A stretch of DNA of 64,000 nucleotides from CAVQMC01 sp963713505 (GTDB taxonomy: Bacteria; Bacteroidota; Ignavibacteria; Ignavibacteriales; Ignavibacteriaceae), in the NCBI GenBank assembly GCA_963713505.1, contig CAVQMC010000021.1, forward strand, positions 1 through 64,000, given 5' to 3'. This document shows positions 9,002 through 17,674 of this stretch, piece by piece. Position numbers and translations under genes: made by a program. Each line of letters opens with the position of its first letter. Position 1 is the first letter of the stretch. Under the pieces are notes generated by a model. That model was not told the DNA's origin. It made no database searches and saw only the letters and a list, made by a program, of their open reading frames with translations.

Positions 9002-10158
9002 ATGATTAATGAAGAAAAAATAAGAAGTGATTATTCTGATAATGAAAAATCTTTTGAAAAGACCCTAAGTGATGTTGAAGATTCTTTAAATAATATTAAG
9101 ATTTTCTTTAAAAAAACTAAATTCCTTGCGAAGATCGATAACCCTCGCATTAAGACATTAGAGTCTTGTCTAAAAAAAATAAAAAGGAAAGATATTGCAT
9201 GCGAGTCTTTTATTGAAGCTTTGGAAGGGAAGATTTCCATAATCCTTAACGATTTTTTAGGATTTCGAATTCTTTGCAATACATTAGAGGATGTTTATCA
9301 AATTGCAGAAATTGTTAAAAGGCATAAAAGATTTACCTTAATAAATGAAGAGGATTTTAATAAAAAGCCAAAAGAAACTGGATACCGAGCATTTCATTTG
9401 GATTTAGAATACGAAACGTACTGGAATGACGAAATAGTTAAAGTACCTATTGAGTTACAAATAAAAACACATTTACAGCATGCCCTGGTCTGAAATAACG
9501 CACGATGAATCATATAAACCTTTTGATGAAACTACAAATAATGAATGGGAAAAAAAATACTCTAAACATATGGCTGATTTATTAGATCAACTTGATCTGA
9601 TGGCTAAAACAATTAGAGATCAAAGAGTAAAATATATTTCTCCTCCAAAGCAATTGGATTCTGAAACAATAATAAATCAAAACACTCTAAGTTTTAAAGT
9701 TAATGAATTAAGAAGAGACCAGCTAACTCAACAAGAAATGTCACTATGCTTTACTCGACTTAAAGAATTGAAATTTGAAAATCTTCAAGAAGTTAATGAC
9801 CTATTGTTGGACAGTAATATTGAAATGGAAATAAAAAATTATAAAGAAGAACTCAATGATAACTCTAATGTAAAGACTTTTGAAATATTGTATTATGGTT
9901 CTTTATTAAAAAAAGAATCGAAAGATAAATTTAAAAAGAGTTATCGAAAGATTATGGTTTTGTAGAGAAAGATGTGAAGATTGCGGTAACTTATTAACAA
10001 AAGAGGAATATGAATTTATTCTAAAAGATACTGATGGAATCGAATTCTATTGTAAAAGTCATCGGGCTAAATATTATATCAAGAATTGTATGAATTGTGG
10101 CATACTAACGACAAAAGAATTTTGTATTAACTGTGAAGCTGAAATGGATAAATTCTAA
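9002..10158 (+). CDS. RelA/SpoT-domain nucleotidyltransferase with C-terminal zinc ribbon (two frameshifts)
   Basis: Removing one base at CCC 9483 and one at AAA 9947 gives 384 residues. Residues 40-175 form a RelA/SpoT synthetase fold: R49-x-K51 and S55 in PRIKTLESCLKK (G-loop), D84 in NDFLGFRI, Y128 and H132 in ETGYRAFH, and E151/Q153 in IELQIKTHLQHAWSEITHD. A helical linker follows. The last 65 residues are Cys-rich (CRERCEDCG, YCKSH, CMNCG, CINCE), a probable zinc-binding domain. There is no HD hydrolase domain. Family members transfer pyrophosphate from ATP to GTP/GDP or, in toxic small synthetases, to other nucleotides or tRNA. Size and layout recall phage-activated CapRel-type proteins, but that is inference. 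The ATG follows the Argonaute stop directly, and the stop overlaps the hsdS start (TAATG). Confidence 0.85.
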
Positions 10159-11500
10159 TGAATTTAAATAATCTTCCTCCCAATTGGTCTTGGGTTAATC
10201 TTAGTGATTTTGTAAAGAATCCAAAAGGTGATATTGTTGATGGTCCCTTTGGTTCCAATCTCAAGGCTGCTGAATATAAAACTTCCGGTGTCCCAATCAT
10301 TCGCCTTCAAAATATTGATAGAAATAACTTTGTTAATAAAAACATAAAGTTTATAACTGAACAAAAAGCAGACAGAACTTAAAAGACACAACTACATTCC
10401 TGGTGATATAATAATAACTAAGTTAGGCGATCCTTTAGGGGAAGCATGTGAAATACCAAAATCAATTAAACCAGGAATTATTGTTACTAATTTAGTTCGT
10501 GTGCGTCTTACACAAAATAATGTTAACAAGAGATTTTTAATCTATTCTATTAATTCAGAATATATTGCAAAACAATTTAAAATAAAAACAAAAGGGACTA
10601 CCGAACCAAGAGTAAATCTCACTCAAGTAAGATCGTTGGATATTAAACTCCCACCACTCCCAGAGCAAAAAAAAATAGTTGCCAAAATAGAAGAACTCTT
10701 CAGCGAACTGGATAATGGAATTGAGCAGCTTAAAAAAGCAAAAGAGCAAATAAAAACTTACCGGCAAGCTGTCCTTAAATTTGCATTTGAAGGAAAGCTA
10801 ACCAACCATAGAACGCTTGAATGGCTATTCAAGAGATGTCAATAGCTTCAGTGGAAAAGCAGCCGAACCAGAAGTTTCATATAAATCAAATGAATTTACC
10901 GGAAGGTTGGAAGTGGGTGAAGGTTAGCTGAAGTTGGTGAAATTGTTACAGGGACATACACCATCAAAAAAGAATAATGAATTTTATGGGAATGACTTCC
11001 ATTTATATAAACATAACTGATTTGAATGCCGGTTTAAATACCAAAAATGCTGCTGATAATATATGAAGATAAGGAGCTACCAAAGCAAGATTGCTTCCGA
11101 AGAATAGTATAATGATTACCTGTATCGGTGCAACTATTTGGAAAAACTGGATTGAATAAAATTAAAGGGGCTACAAATCAACAAATTAATTCTTATAATT
11201 CCTAATGATAAATTATGTCTCGAAATTTGTCTTATTATTTTTGTATATTCTAATTTCTTTCAAGAATCAAATCAAAGAGCATGCTTCATCAACAACTTTA
11301 CCAATTCTAATAAAACAAAATTTGAGTTTTTACCTTTTATTGAAGCGCCAAAAAATGAACAACAACAAATAGTTGAAGAAATAGAATCCCGCTTTTCAGT
11401 TGCAGACAAATTAGAGCAAACAATAGATGAAAGTTTAAGTAAAGCAGATATGTTAAGACAATCAATTCTTAAACAAGCATTTGAGGGGAGGTTGGTTTGA
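10158..11500 (+). pseudogene. hsdS: Type I restriction specificity subunit, multiply frameshifted
   Basis: The sequence-reading subunit of the type I system. The first target-recognition domain and central region join after deleting one A at 10363 (LPPNWSWVNLSDFV, VDGPFGSNLKAAEY, then IKLPPLPEQKKIVAKIEELFSELD and a helical spacer). The second half is recognisable only in three shifting frames: LPEGWKWVKV, GEIVTG, TPSKKNNEFYGNDF, TDLNAGL, MITCIGATI, and finally IEAPKNEQQQIVEEIESRFSVADKLEQ to FEGRLV. At least five indels lie between 10800 and 11200, more than elsewhere, and several are not in homopolymers. Real decay of the second recognition domain is therefore likely. The HsdS 3' end is duplicated at 11646. 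Confidence 0.82.
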
Positions 11501-11640
11501 ATTGCCCCGATTTTCAAGTCGGGGATGATAGAAGCCTCTCATTTATATCGGGCTTCAGCCCAAAAAGAATTTTGGCTAAAGCCGGGAATTATTTTTTTCA
11601 CTTTAACCCACGAGCTAAACACGTGGCAATTGAGAAATTA
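11501..11640. repeat. Cluster of GC-rich palindromes (REP-like)
   Basis: Three inverted repeats lie between the two copies of the hsdS 3' end: CCCCGATTTTCAAGTCGGGG (about 11504-11523), CGGGCTTCAGCCC with GGCTAAAGCC (about 11549-11585), and CCCACGAGC with ACACGTGGC (about 11608-11630). They are richer in G+C than their surroundings and fit repetitive extragenic palindromes of the kind mobilised by Y1 transposases. Confidence 0.55.
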
Positions 11641-11645
11641 ATAAA

Positions 11646-11786
11646 ATGAATAGAATCATACTAGAAATTGAATTTCGCTTTTCAGTTGCAGACAATGTAG
11701 AGCAAACAATAAATGAAAACCTAACTAAATCAGAAACACTAAGGCAATCAATTCTTAAACAAGCATTTGAGGGGAGGTTGGTATAA
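11646..11786 (+). pseudogene. Duplicated 3' end of hsdS
   Basis: A 46-codon open frame repeats the end of hsdS. FRFSVADNVEQTINENL matches SRFSVADKLEQTIDESL, and RQSILKQAFEGRLV is identical in both copies. The two copies diverge in the middle, so the duplication is not recent. It has no recognition domain and cannot work alone. It may be the leftover of a second hsdS gene or of recombination between specificity genes. Confidence 0.75.
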
Positions 11787-11807
11787 GTTTTTTGAGGGAA
11801 GCCTGGT

Positions 11808-11884
11808 GGGCTTTTGTGGGAAAGTCGTGAAGAAGCTTTTGTGGGAAAGTCTATGTAAGAAGCTTTTGTAGGAAAGTCTATGTA
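11808..11884. repeat. Three-copy tandem repeat, about 27 bp
   Basis: The unit AGAAGCTTTTGTGGGAAAGT followed by CTATGTA occurs at about 11831 and 11858, with a partial, diverged copy from 11808. It ends exactly where the REP palindromes begin. No coding or known regulatory role is apparent. Confidence 0.6.
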
Positions 11885-12040
11885 AGAATTTCATTCATGA
11901 AATTCTATAAAAAGAAGCGTATTGGGACATCATAAATGATGTCCTTACATTGCAGCAGTTAAAAGAGAAGGATACATCATAAATGATGTTCGTACATTGC
12001 ATTTTTTGATAAGAATCATAAATGATGTTCGTACATAATA
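11885..12040. repeat. REP palindrome cluster, left of the Y1 transposase
   Basis: Two palindrome families occur. Family A, AGAATTTCAT-TC-ATGAAATTCT, is at 11885-11906. Family B, core ACATCATAAATGATGT, usually followed by TCGTACATTGCA, is at about 11931, 11973 and 12015. The next gene is a REP-associated tyrosine transposase. The same two families recur to its right, the arrangement called a REPtron. Confidence 0.8.
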
Positions 12041-12053
12041 ATGAGGGATTTGT

Positions 12054-12617
12054 ATGAAATATAAGAGAGTTAAGCAATATCGGCTAAAGGGATTTGATTA
12101 TTCGGGGCCCGGAGAGTATTTTATAACAATTTGTACAAAAAACAGAAAACCTTTTTTTGGGCGGGTCGAAAATGGCGTTATGCTATTTGAATAAAATCGG
12201 TCAAAAAGCAGAACGAATCTGGAACTTAATTCCGGAAAAATTTGATTTTGTTAAATTGGATGTTTATCAATTTATGCCGGATCATTTTCATGCAATACTG
12301 ATTTTTGATGAAGCAAAGATTAAGGAAATAGCTTAATAAATAAAATACCTAAATTTAAATCTGGTATTGAAAATAATCCCATGGAATTAAATTCAATTAC
12401 TCTGGGCAGAATTATCAGGTGGTTCAAAGGCCGTGTTAAATATGAATCAAAAAATATAAATAATGATTTTAAATGGCATGCAAGATACTACGACCGGGTA
12501 ATCAGGGATGAAAAAGAATTTTATTTTATCCGTGAATATATTGTTAATAATCCTGTAAATTATAATAAGAGTATTTTAAATGATTATTTTGGTGAAGAAA
12601 AAGGACATCATAAATGA
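12054..12617 (+). CDS. REP-associated tyrosine transposase (Y1/IS200-like, two frameshifts)
   Basis: A single-strand HUH nuclease of the kind thought to cut and move REP palindromes. Correcting +1 at TTT 12186 and -1 near 12332 gives 187 residues, normal for the family. Visible marks are GPGEYFITICTKNRKPFFG at the N terminus, the HUH pair in QFMPDHFHAILIF, LGRIIRWFKGRVKYE, and the C-terminal helix with candidate tyrosines (ARYYDRVIRDEKEFYFIREY, VNNPVNY). REP copies flank it on both sides, and its last codons (GHHK, stop) lie inside a family-B palindrome. As written it is not translatable as one protein. It interrupts the hsdS-to-hsdM part of the restriction operon. Confidence 0.85.
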
Positions 12618-12795
12618 TGTTCATACATTGCATTATAAGAAAATTCTTGTGTAAGAATTTCATTCATGAAATTTGAAAGAAAAATGCTGTAAGAACTTCA
12701 TTCATGAAATTCTATATAAAAAAAGACATCAAAATAAAAGGAACATCATAAATGATGAAAATAAGGAACATCATAAATGATGTTCGTACATAAAA
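12600..12795. repeat. REP palindrome cluster, right of the Y1 transposase
   Basis: Family B occurs at about 12604, 12742 (truncated) and 12768. Family A occurs at about 12653 and 12691, slightly degenerate. They mirror the left cluster and end just before the duplicated hsdM start. Confidence 0.8.
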
Positions 12796-12815
12796 AATAA
12801 TTTTTAAATATATAT

Positions 12816-12896
12816 ATGACAACATCTTCAATCGTATCAAAAGTTTGGAATTACTGTAACATACTCCGTGATAACGGTGCAAGTTACGGAGATTAA
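12816..12896 (+). pseudogene. Orphan 5' fragment of hsdM
   Basis: An ATG and 26 codons (MTTSSIVSKVWNYCNILRDN and onward) copy the start of hsdM at 14093 with a few substitutions, then stop at TAA where homology ends after GGAGATTA. The homology also covers about 25 bp upstream of the ATG. It is a relic of an earlier hsdM start, now separated from the working copy by the RhuM-Fic gene. Confidence 0.85.
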
Positions 12897-13086
12897 CTTT
12901 CCGGAAAATCCGGCAAGTTCAAAAAATTATTATGTTTAATAAAAACAATTTACATTTGTTTTATACACTAACTTTTTTAACAAGTAGTTATGAAATATTT
13001 AGCAGCTCATTCAAAATAAAAGATCTTAACTACCGATTATTTTTCGGTTGTTCAACTGTTCGAAAATTTAGAATGGTTCCATTAGC

Positions 13087-14086
13087 ATGAGTAAAGTAGA
13101 TTCAAAAGGCGAAATCGTAATATATAAATCTCCTAAAGGCGATACTAAATTAGATGTTAAACTTATTGGAGATACAGTATGGCTTACTCAATCTCAAATT
13201 TCATTGCTTTTTAACTCCGAACGAAGTGTTATTACCAAACACATAAGAAATATCTTTAATTCTGGAGAACTTGTAAAAAAATCAGTATGTGCAAAATTTG
13301 CACATACTGCTTTAGATGGGAAAACATACCAAACTAATTTTTATAACCTTGATGTAATAATATCAGTTGGTTACCGGGTAAAATCGAAAAGAGGCACCCA
13401 ATTCCGCATTTGGGCTAATAAAATTTTAAAAGATTACCTGGTGCAGGGATATGCCTTAAATGAAAAAAGGTTAAAAGAACAAACAGAAAAAGTTAAAGAG
13501 CTGGAAAGATCGATTGAAGTATTCAAAAGAGTTGCGGATATACAGCAGTTAAAACAAGATGAGTTTACCGGTATATTAAAAGTAATTTCAGATTATACTT
13601 ATGCGCTGGATATTCTAGATCAATATGATCATCAGAAGATTACAGTAAGTAAGGTTGAAAAGAAAGAAATTTATAAAATCAATTATACAGATGCCGTTGA
13701 GCTAATAAATGACTTAAAAAAGAAATTTGGCTCATCAACTTTATTCGGAAAAGAAAAAGATAAATCTTTCAAAAGCACACTTGAGTACAATTTATCAGAC
13801 ATTCAATAAAAAAGAACTTTACCCCAGTCTTGAACAAAAGGCAGCTATGCTACTTTACCTGGCAATAAAAAATCATTCATTTGTGGACGGTAACAAAAGA
13901 ATTGCTGCGGCACTTTTTATCATGTACTTAAATAGGAATAATTATCTTTATGGTAAAGAAGGGGAGAAACGTATAGCTGATAATGCTTTGGTTGCTTTAT
14001 GCTTGATGATTGCTGGAAGCAATCCCAAAGAAAAAGACATAATTACTAAAGTGGTCGTAAACCTAATCAATAAAAATAATTTTTAA
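13087..14086 (+). CDS. RhuM-Fic/DOC fusion protein (one frameshift)
   Basis: Deleting one A at 13771 joins two frames into 332 residues. Residues 1-130 match the RhuM (virulence-associated) family: GEIVIYKSPKGDTKLDVKL, DTVWLTQSQISLLFNSERSV, HIRNIF, YNLDVIISVGYRVKSKRGTQ and FRIWANKILKDYLVQGY. The C-terminal 120 residues form a Fic/DOC domain with the active loop HSFVDGNKRIAAALF, matching HxFx(D/E)GN(K/R)xR. Fic domains AMPylate or phosphorylate proteins. Such fusions are known as accessory genes inside type I restriction loci. The stop lies 6 bp before the hsdM ATG. Its last residues lie inside the direct repeat shared with 12791-12895. Confidence 0.88.
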
Positions 14087-14172
14087 TATTATATGACAAC
14101 ATCTTCAATCGTATCAAAAGTCTGGAATTACTGTAACATACTCCGTGATGATGGAGTAAGCTATGGAGATTA
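14071..14172 (+). repeat. Direct repeat flanking the RhuM-Fic gene (partner at 12791-12895)
   Basis: About 100 bp repeat the segment at 12791-12895: a TAAAAATAATTTTTAA leader, the hsdM ATG and its first 26 codons. The copies differ mainly at third positions, so the duplication is old. The RhuM-Fic gene lies between them, which implicates recombination at the hsdM start in its gain or replacement. Confidence 0.75.
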
Positions 14173-15570
14173 TCTTGAACAGCTTACATATTTGCTGTTT
14201 CTAAAAATGGCTTATGAGTATTCCAAGCCTCCTTACAACCGGCAAACAATAATTGAAAAGAAATATGACTGGGAATCGCTGCACAGCATAAACGGCGGGA
14301 CGGAACTGGAAGTTCATTACCTTGAGATATTAAATGCACTTGGCAAGAAGAAAGGAATGCTTGGGGAAATATTTTTCAAAGCTCAAAACAAAATACAAGA
14401 TCCGGCAAAACTTTATAAGCTTGTTCAGCTTATTGATGAAGAAAACTGGCTGACCCTTGAAACAGATGTGAAGGGAGATATTTACGAAGGACTTCTTGAG
14501 AAGAATGCTGAAGATACCAAAAGCGGAGCGGGACAATATTTTACTCCACGTGCATTAATAAAAGCAATGGTGGAATGCATTCAGCCGGAGTCATTAAAAA
14601 CAATTGCAGACCCGGCATGCGGAACCGGGGGATTCTTTTTAGCAGCATATAATTTTTTAAGTGAAAAGAAATTGGATAAAGCAGAAAAAGAATTTCTAAA
14701 GTTCAAAACATTCAAAGGATGGGAAATTGTTCCAAGCGCTGCACGGTTATGTTTAATGAATTTATATCTTCATGGAATAAGTGATATTGATAATCCGATA
14801 AAATGGGACAGTCTCTCCAATATTATAGAGAAGACAGCTTGCTTCAAAAACCATCGGAGAATTTTGATTATGTAATGACAAATCCGCCATTCGGTAAAAA
14901 GAGCAGCATTACAATTACAAATGAAGAAGGAATACAAAAAAGAGAATCGCTTACTTATGAGCGACAAGACTTTTGGGTTACAACATCAAACAAACAATTA
15001 AACTTTGTTCAGCATGTTGTATCAATGCTTAAAGCTGATGGTAAAGCTGCAGTGGTAGTGCCGGACAATGTTTTATTTGAAGGCGGAGCGGGGGAAACAG
15101 TAAGAAAAAACCTGCTGCAAAAAACCGATTTGCATACAATTTTACGTTTACCAACCGGACTCTTTTATGCACAAGGAGTAAAAGCAAATGTAATCTTCTT
15201 TGATAACAAACCGGCAAGTAAAAATCCATGGACAAAAGAAGTCTGGATTTATGATTTCAGAACCAACCAGCACTTCACATTAAAAACACAGCAGCTAAAA
15301 TATGAACATCTAAAAGATTTCATTGAATGCTACAATCCTAAAAACAGATTCAAGAGAAAAGAAACGGAATGCTTTAAGAAATTTACTTACGAAGAAATAA
15401 CAGCAAGAGACAAAACCAATTTAGATATATTCTGGCTGAAAGATGAATCATTAGGCGACATGGACAATCTTCCTGATCCGGATATACTTGCAAATGAAAT
15501 TATTGAAAGTATTGAAGCGGGATTAAGCAGCTTTAAAGAAGTTGCAAATGGTTTGAATGGAGAAGAATGA
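14093..15570 (+). CDS. hsdM: Type I DNA methyltransferase subunit M (one frameshift)
   Basis: The N6-adenine methyltransferase of the type I system. The N-terminal HsdM_N helical domain includes WNYCNILRDDGVSYGDYLEQ and LTYLLFLKMAYE. The SAM-binding motif I is DPACGTGGFFLAAY near residue 172, and the catalytic motif IV is NPPFG near 263. The frame breaks between 14795 and 14830, around KWDSLSNII/YREDSLLQKP; one missing base there gives 492 residues, the usual HsdM size. The region also looks like a short insertion. Motif I lies before the break and motif IV after it, so the present sequence gives no single active protein. The 3' end overlaps the next lipoprotein gene by 4 bp. Confidence 0.9.
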
Positions 15571-16559
15571 AAAATATTTATAAAATCATTTTTGTCGTTT
15601 GTATTTCGATAATATCATTTACTTGTAATAATTCTCCTACAGATACTTCGCCTATTATTGCTAAAATAATCGGTAAGGTAACAGATAAAAATGGTAACTT
15701 ACTAAATGGTGTTAATATTTATTTTGTATATCATCTTAGTGATGTTCAATCTAGGATTTTCAATAAACCTAATCATATAGATACAGTAGAATTGACCTCT
15801 TTTTCTGCAAGAGAATTTGGAAATGGAATTAAATTAGAATGGACCACTGCAACAGAAACAAATAATAAAGGCTTTGAAGTGCAAAGGAAAAATGAATCCA
15901 CAAATTATCAAACAATTGCATTTGTTGATGGTGCCGGTACAACTACGGAACCACATAATTATAATTATTTAGATAATCAAAGTTTAATAAGCTCAAAATA
16001 TTATTATATCCTTAAACAAATCGATTTTGACGGTAGCTTCTCATATAGCAAAGAACTCATGATAAATCATAACTTTGTTACTATAAATGATACTCTCTAC
16101 CAAAATTATCCTAATCCAGTAATAGCTTCTACAAAAATTAGATATGGATTACAGACAGATGCAGATTGTAAGTTGGAGCTTTTAGACTTTTATTCTTCAA
16201 CTCAAATGGCAACAATTTATAAAAATCAACAAAGTGCCGGTGTATATGAATTTATACTTGATAGTCTGGATAATTTTCCTAACAATATTTATAAAGTAAA
16301 GTTAACCTTGACAAAAAACGATTCTTCAACTTACAAGGATGGAATAAATATTTTGATAAATCGTAATCAAATTAATCAATTTGGAGAAGTAACCTCTAAT
16401 ACTCAAACTGAAAATGGTAAGTTTGAAATGGATGTATCCGATCTACCAATTCAAAAAATAATAAATAATACAATAGAAAGCGGAACTGAAATCGTTGCAA
16501 AAAAAGAAGTGACTAACTTAATAACTTTCGTTTTAAAAAGGATGGATATAAGACCTTGA
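15567..16559 (+). CDS. Lipoprotein with FlgD/Por-like C-terminal segment
   Basis: A 330-residue protein with a lipoprotein signal (MKNIYKIIFVVCISIISFTC; Cys20). It then has a carboxypeptidase-regulatory-like strand (IIGKVTDKNGNLLNGVNIYF). A segment common in type IX-secreted proteins follows (LTSFSAREFGNGIKLEWTTA, NNKGFEVQRK). After that comes a stretch resembling the sorting domain (YQNYPNPVIASTKIRYGL, GVYEF). About 80 residues follow this segment, so it is not terminal and probably not a working sorting signal. The start codon overlaps the hsdM stop (ATGA), which ties its translation to the restriction operon; this is unusual for an envelope protein. Function unknown. Confidence 0.78.
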   Translation: MKNIYKIIFVVCISIISFTCNNSPTDTSPIIAKIIGKVTDKNGNLLNGVNIYFVYHLSDVQSRIFNKPNHIDTVELTSFSAREFGNGIKLEWTTATETNNKGFEVQRKNESTNYQTIAFVDGAGTTTEPHNYNYLDNQSLISSKYYYILKQIDFDGSFSYSKELMINHNFVTINDTLYQNYPNPVIASTKIRYGLQTDADCKLELLDFYSSTQMATIYKNQQSAGVYEFILDSLDNFPNNIYKVKLTLTKNDSSTYKDGINILINRNQINQFGEVTSNTQTENGKFEMDVSDLPIQKIINNTIESGTEIVAKKEVTNLITFVLKRMDIRP

Positions 16560-16851
16560 ACTTAGACTATTTAATTAACACAGAAAATGAAAATGATTTT
16601 AATTTTGTCATGGAAAAAATATTAACTATAACAAAATAGTCATTAGCTTCGTTTATAAATTTAGTATATTTTTAAATTGATCCCTGCTATTTACTATTCC
16701 CTATAATCCTAATCTATTCATTTATAAATATTTAAGAATTTGTAAAGTTGCTTTATAATCAGCATGGCTATTATTTCTACATTATGAAAAGTTAAATTAT
16801 ATAAATCATATACACATGAAGTGTATATATTTATCAGAACAGCTGAGACTT

Positions 16852-17493
16852 TTACTTTTGCTGTTTGTCGAATTTGAGATGATAAAGCGGTTTTCCATCA
16901 AATTCTGTATTTGAAAATCCCAGCCGCTTTAAATATTTTTCATGAACTTCATTCCCCGGCTCACTGTAAATTTCTTTTATATTTTTTTCATTAAATAATT
17001 TCTTTATTGCATATTTCCCGGTTTTAAAATCCCTATAACCTGGTATGGCATAATCAAGCTTGATGAATAACTGATTCTTTTCCATAAATTCAGCGTAGAC
17101 TAATCCGGCGGGAACGGAATTTCTTAAAATAAACAGCGCTAAGGAATTTTCATTAATTTGAAATGAAAACGAAGGTATATATTTTTTTATGTCGTTTGCA
17201 TGAAAATTCAAAAAATAATTTAAATAAGCGGAGTCTTTGCTTACCTCAAGCACTCCGAAGTATTCTTTTTCAGTCAATATATTTAACAGGTAATACAAAT
17301 CCACAATTGTTATAAAACCGTTCACTGCTGCAATCGGATAAGCAGAAATAATGATCCCATAAATTATAAAACAGATTGCCCCAAGAAGATTGATGATCCT
17401 AAGCTTAACAATTGCACTCATTGTAAGTGAGGCGGCTACCAGAACAGATGCGATGTAGCCTATTAATTCCGCCGTTTGAAAATGGTCAAACAT
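16852..17493 (-). CDS. YgjV-family inner-membrane protein
   Basis: Residues 1-75 hold three hydrophobic segments in the YgjV (Imp-YgjV) pattern: ELIGYIASVLVAASLTMSA, INLLGAICFIIYGIIISA and AVNGFITIVDLYYLLNI. The remaining 140 residues are soluble and resemble a degraded acetyltransferase-like domain (SLALFILRNSVPAGLVYAEF, KYLKRLGFSN), as in longer Bacteroidota members. Function is not established for the family. It is transcribed alone on the minus strand. Confidence 0.78.
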   Translation of the reverse strand: MFDHFQTAELIGYIASVLVAASLTMSAIVKLRIINLLGAICFIIYGIIISAYPIAAVNGFITIVDLYYLLNILTEKEYFGVLEVSKDSAYLNYFLNFHANDIKKYIPSFSFQINENSLALFILRNSVPAGLVYAEFMEKNQLFIKLDYAIPGYRDFKTGKYAIKKLFNEKNIKEIYSEPGNEVHEKYLKRLGFSNTEFDGKPLYHLKFDKQQK

Positions 17494-17537
17494 TTTTTAT
17501 AGCCTTGCTTTAAAGATTTGATAAAATAAATATTATT

Positions 17538-17610
17538 GAGCCGAATATTTTATTCGTCCGGGTGCATTGTATCCGGTGAAAAGGAAGGCAAATTGCAATA
17601 TATTCGGCTC
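17538..17610. repeat. Long-loop inverted repeat in a structured intergenic region
   Basis: Perfect 11-bp arms, GAGCCGAATAT (17538-17548) and ATATTCGGCTC (17600-17610), enclose 51 bases that contain a second CCGG-based pair. It lies between two same-strand genes, downstream of the SRPBCC gene and upstream of the YgjV gene on the minus strand. It could be an RNA structure or a palindromic repeat; no known riboswitch is recognised. Confidence 0.45.
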
Positions 17611-17674
17611 CGCCTTCATTTATCGATCCGGACTTTGAATAAATTCGGATTCACAAATATTTTTTTCATAGATT

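Noticed and set aside
11885..12795. Possible CRISPR array
   Set aside because: The repeats are short self-complementary palindromes with irregular spacing, flanking a Y1 transposase; there are no uniform spacers and no cas genes. REP elements explain them.
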